Shown in pieces: positions 54,006-63,012 of a DNA stretch of 64,000 bases (position 1 is the first letter of the stretch; every line of letters starts with the position of its first letter). The position numbers were made by a program, and so were the translations under genes. Origin of the DNA: JAEXOD01 sp963663265 (lineage in GTDB: Bacteria > Bacteroidota > Ignavibacteria > Ignavibacteriales > Melioribacteraceae); the NCBI GenBank assembly GCA_963663265.2, contig CAXXXM010000001.1:1302001-1366000 (forward strand). The letters are read 5' to 3'. Under the pieces are notes generated by a model. It was not told where the DNA came from, made no database searches, and saw only the letters and a program-made list of their open reading frames with translations.

Positions 54006-55223
54006 ATGATTAGATTTTTAACAAGTGGTGAATCGCACGGAAAAGGATTAACTTCAATAGTTGAAGGTTTTCCTTCAAATTTTAATTTTGATGTTGATTT
54101 TGTGAATTTAGAACTTAAGCGTAGACAGTCTGGCTATGGAAGAGGTCAGAGAATGAAAATTGAAACGGATAAAATAGAACTTTTGTCAGGTGTTCGTTTC
54201 GGAAAAACTCTTGGCTCTCCAATTGCAATGTTTATAAAAAACTATGATTGGGATGCGTGGACAGAAAAGATGAACCAAACTAATAAATCTGATGATATAG
54301 AAAAAATAACCATTCCACGCCCTGGTCATGCCGACCTAACAGGCACACAAAAATACTGGTTTGACGATATTCGGAATTCCATTGAAAGATCAAGTGCAAG
54401 AGAAACTGCTGCAAGAGTTGCTGCCTGTTCTGTGGCTAAATTATTTTTAAAAGAATTTGATATTCATGTTGGAAGTTATGTTGAAAATATTGGCGGTGAA
54501 TTTTCTAATAATCCTTTTGCCAACATACTATATTCCAATTCATTAGGAGACTTTTCTAATGCATTAGAACTGAGTAATGAAGCTGACAAAAGTGAAGTAA
54601 GAGTATTTGATAAAGAACAAGAACAAAGAATTATTGATAAAATTAAAATTGCTAAAAAGAAAGGTGATACTCTTGGTGGAACTTTTATTGTAGTAGCTTC
54701 CGGAGTTCCATACGGTTTAGGTAGTTATATGCATTATGATCAAAGGTTAGATACAGATATTGCTGCTTCAATCATGTCTATTAATGCTGTAAAAGGTATG
54801 GAAGTAGGGGATGGTTTCAATTCAGCTAATATATTTGGTTCCGAATCACATGATGAAATATGCTTAAAAAACAATCAATTTACACGTTCAACTAATAGAG
54901 CGGGTGGTATTGAAGGTGGTATTTCCACAGGTCTTCCAATTATTATTAGAGGAGCCATGAAACCGATTGCCACATTAATGTCTCCAATTAAATCAATTGA
55001 TTTTTCTTCAATGGAAGAACTCGAATCAAGAAGAGAAAGAAGTGATTTTGTTGCAGTTCCTGCTTGTGCTGTAATTGCAGAATCGATGATGGCTTGGAGT
55101 ATTGCAAAATTTTTCTTGTTGAAATTTGGGGGAGATTCTATTGAAGAAATAAAAGATAATTATAATAATTATCTTTGTAAAACTCCTAATACAATTAAAA
55201 ATAATTTTAGTACAAAGTCATGA
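54006..55223 (+). CDS. aroC: Chorismate synthase
   Basis: 405 residues, starting MIRFLTSGESHGKGLTSIVEGFP, with RRQSGYGRGQRMKIETDK, RPGHADLTG, RSSARETAARVAACSVAK and the C-terminal RRERSDFVAVPA signature. The flavin-dependent enzyme makes chorismate from EPSP in the shikimate pathway. It stands apart from other aro genes. Its stop overlaps the next ATG (ATGA), so the MBL-fold hydrolase is translationally coupled. Confidence 0.97.
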   Translation: MIRFLTSGESHGKGLTSIVEGFPSNFNFDVDFVNLELKRRQSGYGRGQRMKIETDKIELLSGVRFGKTLGSPIAMFIKNYDWDAWTEKMNQTNKSDDIEKITIPRPGHADLTGTQKYWFDDIRNSIERSSARETAARVAACSVAKLFLKEFDIHVGSYVENIGGEFSNNPFANILYSNSLGDFSNALELSNEADKSEVRVFDKEQEQRIIDKIKIAKKKGDTLGGTFIVVASGVPYGLGSYMHYDQRLDTDIAASIMSINAVKGMEVGDGFNSANIFGSESHDEICLKNNQFTRSTNRAGGIEGGISTGLPIIIRGAMKPIATLMSPIKSIDFSSMEELESRRERSDFVAVPACAVIAESMMAWSIAKFFLLKFGGDSIEEIKDNYNNYLCKTPNTIKNNFSTKS

Positions 55224-55867
55224 TCAAAATAGAAACATTTATATTTAACCCTTTTTCAGAAAATACTTACATTGTTTTTGATGAGGAATCCAAAGAATCT
55301 TGCATTATCGATCCTGGTTGTTATGAGTATTTCGAAAAACAAGAGTTAAACGAGTATATCTTAAAGAATAAACTAAATATAAAATATTTATTCAACACAC
55401 ATTGTCATATTGATCATGTTTTGGGGAATAATTTTATTAAATCAACATTTAATCCTGAGTTTTATTTCCCTCACGGCGATTTATTCCTGTTTGATTTATT
55501 AGAGATGCAAGCTTCCAGTTTTAATATTAAATTAGAGCCTGTGATTAAACCCGAAAAATTCTTTTCAGAAGATCTTGAGTTATCAATCGGAAAAATCAAA
55601 TTGCATTTTATCCATACCCCAGGTCATTCTCCAGGTGAATATTGTATTTATGTGCCACAAGAGAATATATGTTTTACCGGTGATGTACTTTTTAATGAAA
55701 GCATTGGAAGAACTGACCTTTGGCAAGGTAGTTATACTGATTTGAATGTTTCAATTTTAAGTAAATTATATAATTTACCAAATGAAACAATCATTTTTCC
55801 GGGTCATGGTAATACTTCAACTATTCAACATGAAAAAAAATACAACCCATTTGTAAAAGCTAATTAA
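55220..55867 (+). CDS. Metallo-beta-lactamase fold hydrolase (glyoxalase II-like)
   Basis: 215 residues with the binuclear metal site motif THCHIDHVLGN (HxHxDH, about residue 66), HTPGHSPGEYCIY, GDVLFNESIGRTDLW and FPGHGNTS, the order of the YcbL/glyoxalase II-like group. It probably hydrolyses a thioester or related small ester in the cytosol; the long C-terminal glutathione-binding part of true glyoxalase II is missing. Overlaps aroC by four bases. Confidence 0.9.
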   Translation: MIKIETFIFNPFSENTYIVFDEESKESCIIDPGCYEYFEKQELNEYILKNKLNIKYLFNTHCHIDHVLGNNFIKSTFNPEFYFPHGDLFLFDLLEMQASSFNIKLEPVIKPEKFFSEDLELSIGKIKLHFIHTPGHSPGEYCIYVPQENICFTGDVLFNESIGRTDLWQGSYTDLNVSILSKLYNLPNETIIFPGHGNTSTIQHEKKYNPFVKAN

Positions 55868-55910
55868 GATGACTATATTGTAAAAGTAAATAATTTAGGA
55901 GATTGAATTA

Positions 55911-56633
55911 TTGTTATCAAAAAGTAAAATAACAAAATATTTTTTACAAATATTTTTGCCAATAATAACCTACATTATTTTATTTGAGTTTATTATTCCT
56001 GTTAACAAATTCTTTCCTAAAGCAAGTTTGATTTATGAATCTATTATTTCAATTTTTATTGATTATGATATTATTACCGGTATTGCTATTTCATCTACTG
56101 CAGTTTATATCGGAATTATTTTTTCATATATTTTTCTAAAATTGTCTTATCCCAAAGTTATTTCATTTAATATAAGTTTATTTAATAATGTTAATTACTT
56201 TATACCGTCAGTAATTTTTATTGTAATATGGGTGTTTTGGTTTAATTCATCAATTTTTGCCGAATTTATTTTTACTTGTTTTTGGGCAATAATTAGATTA
56301 TACAACAAAGTATTCCAAACAAGTTATTCTAATTTATCCAATAAGATCAATTTTATTAAACTAAATAATTTAGGTAATGAGAAAATTATTAAATTAAAAT
56401 CGCTACAATTGTTCGATAAGTTATATGAAGATCGCTATTTATTTCATCTTCAAATTTGGGGCATTGTTTTTATATATGAATTTATTTCTCAATCGGGTGG
56501 ATTAGGTTCAAATATATTTCAATTATTTACAAACTATGACTTGAGTGGTGTATTTGCAATAACAATCATTTCCTCAATTATAATTTTTATTGGAGATAAA
56601 ATCTTTAATCTTGCTTGGGATAAAATAAAGTAG
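55911..56633 (+). CDS. ABC transporter inner-membrane permease (SsuC/ThiX-like)
   Basis: 240 residues, about six hydrophobic segments. The TTG start has AGGAG eight bases upstream. The last third, YEFISQSGGLGSNIFQLFTNYDLSGVFAITIISSIIIFIGDKIF, matches the end of BPD permeases of the nitrate/sulfonate/thiamine-precursor class, including the EAA-type GLG loop. The N-terminal half is more diverged. It pairs with the ATPase gene nine bases downstream. No substrate-binding protein is encoded beside it. Confidence 0.7.
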   Translation: MLSKSKITKYFLQIFLPIITYIILFEFIIPVNKFFPKASLIYESIISIFIDYDIITGIAISSTAVYIGIIFSYIFLKLSYPKVISFNISLFNNVNYFIPSVIFIVIWVFWFNSSIFAEFIFTCFWAIIRLYNKVFQTSYSNLSNKINFIKLNNLGNEKIIKLKSLQLFDKLYEDRYLFHLQIWGIVFIYEFISQSGGLGSNIFQLFTNYDLSGVFAITIISSIIIFIGDKIFNLAWDKIK

Positions 56634-56654
56634 AATTTTTCGTTGGATAATACT

Positions 56655-57371
56655 ATGTTAAAAATAAATGAACTTACTTATTCTGTAGAAAATGGAATAA
56701 TTTTTAATAAACTGAATTTACATGTTGAAAAGAACAAAATTGTTACGTTGTTAGCTCCTTTTGGTTCTGGAAAATCAACACTATTTAATCTAATTTGTTC
56801 GAATAATGCCGATAATGGTGTTATCAATTGCTATAATAATAGAGTGTTTTATATACCATCCGTGCCAATAGCCGTAAAAGGATATTCAACTGCACAAAAT
56901 ATCAAGTTTTATAATAAAACAATAAAAGATAATGATATTGATCTTGTTTTAGAAAAGGTTGGCTTGGCTGGTTATGGTTCACATGTTCCTCAATTAATTA
57001 ATAGTGGATTTCTGTTTAGATTAACCATTGCTATTGGATTATCACTTGGTTCAAAATTGTTTTTAATAGATGATGCGTTTAATAATATGAAAAACAAGTC
57101 CAAGATTGAAATAATTGACTTTTTACGTGTTCTATTAAAAAATAATGATATAAGCATATTTTTCGGTACATCTAATTTTTTAGAAGCCATCTTTTTGAGT
57201 GATAAAATATACTTTGCAAAAGCCCAACCAATGGAGATAGTGGCACAAAAAGATATAACGAACAGTAACTTGACCATTAAAGAGAAGCTTATTAATAATG
57301 ACTTTATCACTTGTAGAAATGAAATAGAGCAAGAAATAAAAAAGCATAATCTTTATAATTTGATTGTCTGA
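56655..57371 (+). CDS. ABC transporter ATPase with degenerate signature and Walker B
   Basis: About 239 residues from the ATG at 56655 (MLKINELTYSVENG is a usual ABC start; a TTG at 56643 would add four residues). Walker A is intact, APFGSGKSTLFNLI, but the signature reads LINSGFLFRLTIAI where LSGGMxQRVxIA is expected, Walker B ends LFLIDDAFNN with Asp in place of the catalytic Glu, and the switch His region shows GTSNFLEAIFL with no His. ATP hydrolysis may be slow or depend on the partner. It belongs with the permease upstream. Confidence 0.75.
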   Translation: MLKINELTYSVENGIIFNKLNLHVEKNKIVTLLAPFGSGKSTLFNLICSNNADNGVINCYNNRVFYIPSVPIAVKGYSTAQNIKFYNKTIKDNDIDLVLEKVGLAGYGSHVPQLINSGFLFRLTIAIGLSLGSKLFLIDDAFNNMKNKSKIEIIDFLRVLLKNNDISIFFGTSNFLEAIFLSDKIYFAKAQPMEIVAQKDITNSNLTIKEKLINNDFITCRNEIEQEIKKHNLYNLIV

Positions 57372-57441
57372 AAATAGATTAGATTTTTCAATTAAATAAT
57401 AAAGTTCAAATCTATAAAGATGGGGATAGTATTTAATTCTG

Positions 57442-57491
57442 TTAACATTTCTTAACAATATATGAACATTCGTTCATGTTTTTAATGTTAA
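57442..57491. promoter_or_regulatory. Nested inverted repeats upstream of the transglycosylase gene
   Basis: Inner element ATGAACATTCGTTCAT (57462-57477): six-base arms around ATTC. Outer arms TTAACATT (57442-57449) and AATGTTAA (57484-57491) enclose it. The elements lie 110-160 bases before the next ATG in a 231-base intergenic region that otherwise shows only A+T-rich DNA. Could be an operator, for example for a TetR-like dimer; no T-run follows, so a terminator is unlikely. Confidence 0.4.
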
Positions 57492-57602
57492 ATTTTTAAA
57501 ATATATTTTATATATAATATAAAACATATAATGCAATATTGACATTAAATTTATTACGCCTTATCTTGATAACTGTTTTAATTTTTTCGGAGACATTTAT
57601 TG

Positions 57603-60344
57603 ATGCAAAAGACTCGCTTAATATACTTTTTTTTAATAGCATTAATTGCTTCGGGATGTGGGTTATTTAACAAAGTAGAAAAAAATTCAGAAACAACAAA
57701 TCAAGACTCGGTTGTAGTACTTGAGACTTCAGATATTATTAATGAACATCTCGAAGAAGCAAGACAGTATTATGTTGATGCCTTAAAAAACAAGAAAGCG
57801 GGGAATGCAGTTGAAGCTTTTTCCAATTTTGAAACAGCTTTAACAATAGTAACCAGATTAAGTTATTATCCTGAAATAGAACAAAATGAAGCTTACGTTG
57901 AGTTAGAAAAAGCAATTGTTGATGATTATAAAAACTATGTTGACCAATTTGAAGAACTCCCTGAAAACGTTTCCGTTGCTGCTTTAGATGAATGGATGAA
58001 AAATAAAATCCCTGACTTTACAGAAACTAAAAACGATAGTATTCAAACTGGACCTGCAAATACGATATTAGTTGGTGAATTTCCTTTACAAATCAATTCT
58101 TATGTTGAAAAATATATCGAATATTTTACAGGAAGAGGGAAAAAATATATAAATTCATGGTTAAGCCGTTCTGGAAAATATTTTCCAATGATGGCTCAAA
58201 TATTTACTGAAGAAAAAGTACCACAACAGTTGCTGTTTTTAAGCATGGTTGAAAGTGGCTTAAATCCTACCGCCCGTTCTTGGGCAAAAGCTGTTGGATT
58301 ATGGCAATTTATTAAAGAAACAGGTCAGAGGTATGGATTAGATGTTGATTTTTATTATGATGAAAGAATGGATCCTGAAAAATCAACCCGAGCAGCTGCT
58401 CAACATCTTAGGGATTTGTATTATAGTTTAGGTGACTGGTATTTAGCTTTAGCTGCTTATAACTGTGGTGAAGGTAACGTTACTAAAGCTATTAATCGTT
58501 CCGGTTCTTCAGATTTTTGGTCAATCATGCCATATTTGCCAAAAGAAACAAGAAACTATGTTCCTCAATATATCGCGGTTACATTAATAGCAAGTAGACC
58601 AGAGATGTACGGAATTACAAATCTTTTATATGAATCTCCATTAGAATATAAACTATATTCAATCGAAGAGTCAATTGATATGGCTGTTTTAGCAAAATGT
58701 GCCGGAATAAATATCGATTACTTACGTGATCTTAATCCTGAATTAACCCAAAATTGTACTCCACCTAAACATCCCGGTGGCTATTTATTAAAAGTTCCTG
58801 TCAAATCTTATGACGCATTTGTACAAAATTTAAATAACATTCCAGATGAATTAAAACAACAGTTTGTAATTCATGAGGTAAAAAAAGGTGAAACAGTTAC
58901 TTCTATTGCTAAACAATACAAAATTAACAAACAACGTTTAGCTAAAATTAATAATATATCTACAAAAAGCAGATTGTATCAAGGGGTAAGCCTTAAAATC
59001 CCAATTTCAAGTGTTCAAGAAAGTGAAATTGTAGTTAATACTGATATCTTGCCGGCAGAAGATGAAATTGTAAATTCTTCGGTAAAAAATGCTCCTTACG
59101 AAGTTAAATTAAACAACTTTGACAGTACTGATTATTACGCACTTTATCAAAAAATGAATGATTCAGATTCTTCTTTTATTCCTGAAGGACGCGAATTAGT
59201 TACTTATACAATAAAAAAAGATGATGCTTTAACTGATATTGCTCAATTGTTTGAAGTAAGAGTTGCAGACTTACGTAACTGGAATGATATTTCGTATACA
59301 TCAAGTATTAAAGTTGGACAAAAATTAAATATTTACGTTCCAAGTGAAAAGAAAGAACATTTTGCAAAATTAGATTCTCTGTCTGCTAATAAAATTTCTG
59401 AAACTATCGCTCAAACAGGAAATTGGATTAAACATCGAATTAAAACCGGAGAAACTTTATCTTCAATTTCAGAAAAGTATAAAGTCAGAGTAACTCAGTT
59501 ACAAAAATGGAACAACTTAAAATCTGATAAAATTAGTATTGGTAACTCACTAAGGGTTTATTTAGGCGATTCAAACGAAGAAGATTCACCAAGAATTGTT
59601 AAAACAATTTCGTCAACCACAAAATACAAAGTAAAACGAGGTGATAATTTAGGTGAAATTTCCAAGAAATTTGATGTTACAATTGCACAATTGAGAGCCT
59701 GGAATAATTTAAAAGGAAATAAAATTGCTGCGGGTCAAGTATTATCAATTAAAAATACCGAAGTGACTTCTTCATATGGCGATAACAATAAGAAACGTAG
59801 TTCCAATGTAATTAGCTATTCAATAAAAAAAGGGGATACTATTGGTGAAATTGCTGACAACTTTGGTGTTTCGATTAACGATATTAAGAAATGGAATAAT
59901 TTAACTAATAATAATATTGTTGCTGGTCAAAATTTAAACATTTATAGCGATATTGATAAAGGTTCACACTTACAATCAAGTAAAGGATCTAACAATATAA
60001 CTTCCAAATCGAATTCTGAACAAACTTATACTGTTAAAAAAGGAGATACTTTAGGAGAGATTGCTGAAGCTACTAATGTTTCAATTTCCGAATTAAGAAG
60101 TTTGAATAATATTTCTAACAATAATATACAAATTGGACAGGTATTAGTTCTTTCTGAAAATGCAAAAACTACAAAAAATAAATCTACAAAGTCAAAGTCT
60201 AATTCAAAGGTTCATGTTGTAAAAAACGGCGAATCCTTATGGACTATTTCGAAAAAATACTCTGTTAGCGTAAGTGACATTAAAGAAGCTAATAATTTAC
60301 TTAGTGATAAATTAACTGCAGGACAAAAATTAAATATCCAATAG
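57603..60344 (+). CDS. MltD-like membrane-bound lytic transglycosylase with seven LysM domains
   Basis: About 913 residues. Lipoprotein signal (IALIASGCG, lipidated Cys near residue 20). An SLT domain (about 195-345) carries the catalytic Glu217 (SMVESGLNP) and family motifs ARSWAKAVGLWQFI and LALAAYNCGEGNV. Seven LysM repeats then run to the end, each beginning with a KKGDTLGEIA-like strand (about 425, 535, 615, 680, 740, 810 and 865), separated by Ser/Asn/Lys linkers. It cleaves peptidoglycan, leaving 1,6-anhydroMurNAc ends, from the outer membrane. E. coli MltD has two LysM domains, so this is long. ATG at 57603 with CGGAGA upstream. Confidence 0.92.
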   Translation: MQKTRLIYFFLIALIASGCGLFNKVEKNSETTNQDSVVVLETSDIINEHLEEARQYYVDALKNKKAGNAVEAFSNFETALTIVTRLSYYPEIEQNEAYVELEKAIVDDYKNYVDQFEELPENVSVAALDEWMKNKIPDFTETKNDSIQTGPANTILVGEFPLQINSYVEKYIEYFTGRGKKYINSWLSRSGKYFPMMAQIFTEEKVPQQLLFLSMVESGLNPTARSWAKAVGLWQFIKETGQRYGLDVDFYYDERMDPEKSTRAAAQHLRDLYYSLGDWYLALAAYNCGEGNVTKAINRSGSSDFWSIMPYLPKETRNYVPQYIAVTLIASRPEMYGITNLLYESPLEYKLYSIEESIDMAVLAKCAGINIDYLRDLNPELTQNCTPPKHPGGYLLKVPVKSYDAFVQNLNNIPDELKQQFVIHEVKKGETVTSIAKQYKINKQRLAKINNISTKSRLYQGVSLKIPISSVQESEIVVNTDILPAEDEIVNSSVKNAPYEVKLNNFDSTDYYALYQKMNDSDSSFIPEGRELVTYTIKKDDALTDIAQLFEVRVADLRNWNDISYTSSIKVGQKLNIYVPSEKKEHFAKLDSLSANKISETIAQTGNWIKHRIKTGETLSSISEKYKVRVTQLQKWNNLKSDKISIGNSLRVYLGDSNEEDSPRIVKTISSTTKYKVKRGDNLGEISKKFDVTIAQLRAWNNLKGNKIAAGQVLSIKNTEVTSSYGDNNKKRSSNVISYSIKKGDTIGEIADNFGVSINDIKKWNNLTNNNIVAGQNLNIYSDIDKGSHLQSSKGSNNITSKSNSEQTYTVKKGDTLGEIAEATNVSISELRSLNNISNNNIQIGQVLVLSENAKTTKNKSTKSKSNSKVHVVKNGESLWTISKKYSVSVSDIKEANNLLSDKLTAGQKLNIQ

Positions 60345-60375
60345 CTTATTAAATTAATTAAATATTTTTTATCGT

Positions 60376-60470
60376 AAACCGTTAGGGGTGCTCTCTCCAT
60401 TAACAAAGGAGTTTGCTGAGAACATACCCTGGAACCTGAACTGGATAATACCAGCGTAGGAAAGCGTTGC
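60376..60470 (+). ncRNA. TPP riboswitch aptamer (THI element)
   Basis: Shows the thi-box order: TTAGGGGTGCTC at 60382, GCTGAGA (60414-60420), ACCCTGGAACCTGAACTGGA (60426-60446), TAATACCAGCGTAGGAAAG (to about 60464). P3 is the hairpin CTCTCC..GGAGTT. It precedes a TonB receptor gene and a thiamine pyrophosphokinase gene, so the ligand fits the operon. Confidence 0.95.
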
Positions 60471-60487
60471 AGGAATAATATAGAATG

Positions 60488-60512
60488 CCGTTTTCCCAAA
60501 ACGGTTTTTTTT
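60488..60512 (+). terminator. Riboswitch expression platform: terminator
   Basis: CCGTTTT / AAAACGG stem with loop CCC and eight T, ending 16 bases before the TonB receptor ATG. AACGGTTT of its right arm (60500-60507) is fully complementary to AAACCGTT at the 5' edge of the aptamer (60376-60383), which provides an antiterminator when TPP is absent. Confidence 0.85.
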
Positions 60513-60528
60513 ATTTATAGGAGATTTT

Positions 60529-63012
60529 ATGAAAAAATTCTTTATTATTCTTGTTTTTTTACCTTTTATTATTTTTGGTCAAAATAATTTTAAATTAAAA
60601 GGAGTAGTTACTAACTCCGAACAACTTCCTCTTCAATTTGCCAATATTATTTTAGAGCCTTCAAATAAGGGGACAACAACAGATAAAAATGGATTGTTCG
60701 AAATTAGTATTTCTAAAGATTCAGATAGTTTATTAATTGTTTCTTTTATTGGCTATGAACAAAAAAGAATACTAATTGATTCTATTAAGAATTATAATAT
60801 GGTTCCTATCAAAATGACTAAGAAACTTCTAAATAGTCAAACTATACTTGTTGAGGGTATTAATGCAAAGAAATATGAACAAACGTTCACATTATCAACT
60901 TTAGATAAACAAAGACTTTCGAAAAACTATACTCTGCAGGATGTGCCTGAAATGATTAGTAATCTACCTTCCACAATGTTCTATTCTGAAGGTGGAAGTG
61001 GTATAGGTTACAATTATCTAAATATTAGAGGTTTTGACCAAAGAAGAATTTCTGTATCAGTAAACGGTATCCCTCAGAATGAACCAGAAGACCACAATGT
61101 TTATTGGTTAGATATGCCTGACATTTTGGCAAATACTGAATTGATTCAAATCCAAAGAGGTGCCGGCTCTGGTATAAGTGGTTATCCATCAATCGGCGGC
61201 TCTATTAATATCATTACTTCAAATTTTTCAGAAAGACCAGTTTCAAGCGTTTTATTTGGTATTGGTGATTACAATACAAGGAAGTATGGCGTTTCTGTGG
61301 GTAGTGGAATAGTCGATAATAAGTATTCATATTATTTTAGCTTATCAAATGTGTTAACTTCTGGATATAGGGATAATTCATGGGCTGATTTTAAATCTTT
61401 TTATTTATCTGCTGTAAGATTTGATGATAAAGTTACAACTCAAATTAATATATATGGTGGCTTAGTTAAAGATGGATTGGCTTATACAGGTTTACCTAAG
61501 TTTGCTATAACCGATAAAAATTTGCGAAGAATGAACCATTCGTACTGGAGTGCAAGTGAAACTGAATATTCGTATGAATTATTTCGCAGACCTGAAGAAA
61601 AAGAAGAGTTTTTTCAGCCCCATTTTGAAATTTTGAATGAAATAAATTTGACAAATAATATTACACTTAATTCTGCTTTATTTTTGATAATTGGGAATGG
61701 ATACTTTGATTATGATGCTTCTTGGGCTGATTCTTCTTATTTTAGATTGACTTATAATAATGGTTTTAACCCAACAAGTAATCCTGGTAATGCTATTATC
61801 AGAGCAATGGTTGAGAATAAACAATGGGGATGGATACCAAGAATAAGCTACAAACATCCTAATGGAGAACTTATTGTAGGTGCAGAGGTAAGAATACATC
61901 GTTCCATACATTGGGGAAGTATAAACTATGCCGAAAATTTACCTTTAGGCGTTTCTCCAAATTTTAGATATTATTATTATGAAGGAGGAAAAGATATTTA
62001 TAATTTATTTATTAATGAAAATTATAAAATAAATGATAAATTAAGAATTGCCGGAGAAATTCAATTAGCTTATAATAAGTATTTACTTTTTAATGAGAAA
62101 TATCAGAATAATGATTTTGAAGTAAAAAATCTGTTTTTAAATCCGAGATTTGGGCTAAATTATAAATTTAATTCAAATATAAGCTCTTATTTTTCAATTG
62201 CTTATGTATCAAGAGAGCCAAGATTAAAAAATTATTATGATGCAGCCGAATCAAGTGGTGGAACTTTACCACAATTTGAACAGAACAATGATGGAAGTTA
62301 TAACTATAATAACCCTTTGGTAAAACCGGAAAAAATGCTGAGTCTTGATTTGGGAGTCAACTATAAAAATGATTTAAATGACCTTGGTTTAAATTTCTAT
62401 TTTATGCAGTTTAACGATGAAATTATTTCAAATGGACAATTAGACCGCTTTGGACAACCCATTACTGGTAATATGAATAAAACACTCCATTATGGTATAG
62501 AATTTTCAGTAGTCACAAAACCATATTCTTTTATTGAAATTATTGGTAATATTAATGTTAATAAAAATTATATTTCAGAAGGCTTTAGCTATATTGAAGA
62601 TCCTAACACAGGAGAGATTGTAAAACAAGATTTAAGTGAAAATCTAATTGGAGGTTTTCCAAATGTTTTATTAAATGCAGCAATAAATTTTAGTTATGAG
62701 AAATTTTCGCTACAACTTAATGGAAAATATTTAGGCAAATTCTATTCTGATAATTATTATACTAATTTGCAAAAATATTTACAAAATTATCCTAATTTTG
62801 TTGATTATTCTGATAATGTTATTGATTCTTACTTTGTAGCTAACTTACAATTAAGTTATGATTTTTCAATACTTCCTATATCAGAAAATATTAAATTAAC
62901 ATTTCAAGTGAATAATTTATTTGATAAATTGTATGCTTCTTATGCTTATGGTAAAGAGTTTTTTCCGGGAGCCGAAAGAAACATTTATTTCGCAACAAAG
63001 GTTGAATTTTGA
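60529..63012 (+). CDS. TonB-dependent outer-membrane receptor, probably for thiamine
   Basis: 827 residues: signal peptide (MKKFFIILVFLPFIIFGQ), CarboxypepD_reg-like domain (about 22-100, LKGVVTNSEQLPLQFANIIL), plug domain (about 120-230, NIRGFDQRRISVSVNGIPQNEPEDHNVYWLD) and a 22-strand barrel ending in phenylalanine (YFATKVEF). Such receptors move scarce nutrients across the outer membrane with TonB energy. The TPP riboswitch in its leader and thiamine pyrophosphokinase behind it mark thiamine or a precursor as the probable ligand, as in Bacteroidota thiamine operons. Confidence 0.92.
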   Translation: MKKFFIILVFLPFIIFGQNNFKLKGVVTNSEQLPLQFANIILEPSNKGTTTDKNGLFEISISKDSDSLLIVSFIGYEQKRILIDSIKNYNMVPIKMTKKLLNSQTILVEGINAKKYEQTFTLSTLDKQRLSKNYTLQDVPEMISNLPSTMFYSEGGSGIGYNYLNIRGFDQRRISVSVNGIPQNEPEDHNVYWLDMPDILANTELIQIQRGAGSGISGYPSIGGSINIITSNFSERPVSSVLFGIGDYNTRKYGVSVGSGIVDNKYSYYFSLSNVLTSGYRDNSWADFKSFYLSAVRFDDKVTTQINIYGGLVKDGLAYTGLPKFAITDKNLRRMNHSYWSASETEYSYELFRRPEEKEEFFQPHFEILNEINLTNNITLNSALFLIIGNGYFDYDASWADSSYFRLTYNNGFNPTSNPGNAIIRAMVENKQWGWIPRISYKHPNGELIVGAEVRIHRSIHWGSINYAENLPLGVSPNFRYYYYEGGKDIYNLFINENYKINDKLRIAGEIQLAYNKYLLFNEKYQNNDFEVKNLFLNPRFGLNYKFNSNISSYFSIAYVSREPRLKNYYDAAESSGGTLPQFEQNNDGSYNYNNPLVKPEKMLSLDLGVNYKNDLNDLGLNFYFMQFNDEIISNGQLDRFGQPITGNMNKTLHYGIEFSVVTKPYSFIEIIGNINVNKNYISEGFSYIEDPNTGEIVKQDLSENLIGGFPNVLLNAAINFSYEKFSLQLNGKYLGKFYSDNYYTNLQKYLQNYPNFVDYSDNVIDSYFVANLQLSYDFSILPISENIKLTFQVNNLFDKLYASYAYGKEFFPGAERNIYFATKVEF

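Noticed and set aside
57240..57256. TGGCAC followed by A-rich DNA, resembling half of a sigma54 promoter
   Set aside because: It is inside the ABC ATPase gene and has no -12 GC doublet at the required distance.
58870..60344. DNA-level tandem repeats in the transglycosylase gene, considered as a CRISPR or satellite
   Set aside because: The repetition is in the LysM protein modules with irregular DNA identity and no constant repeat/spacer units.
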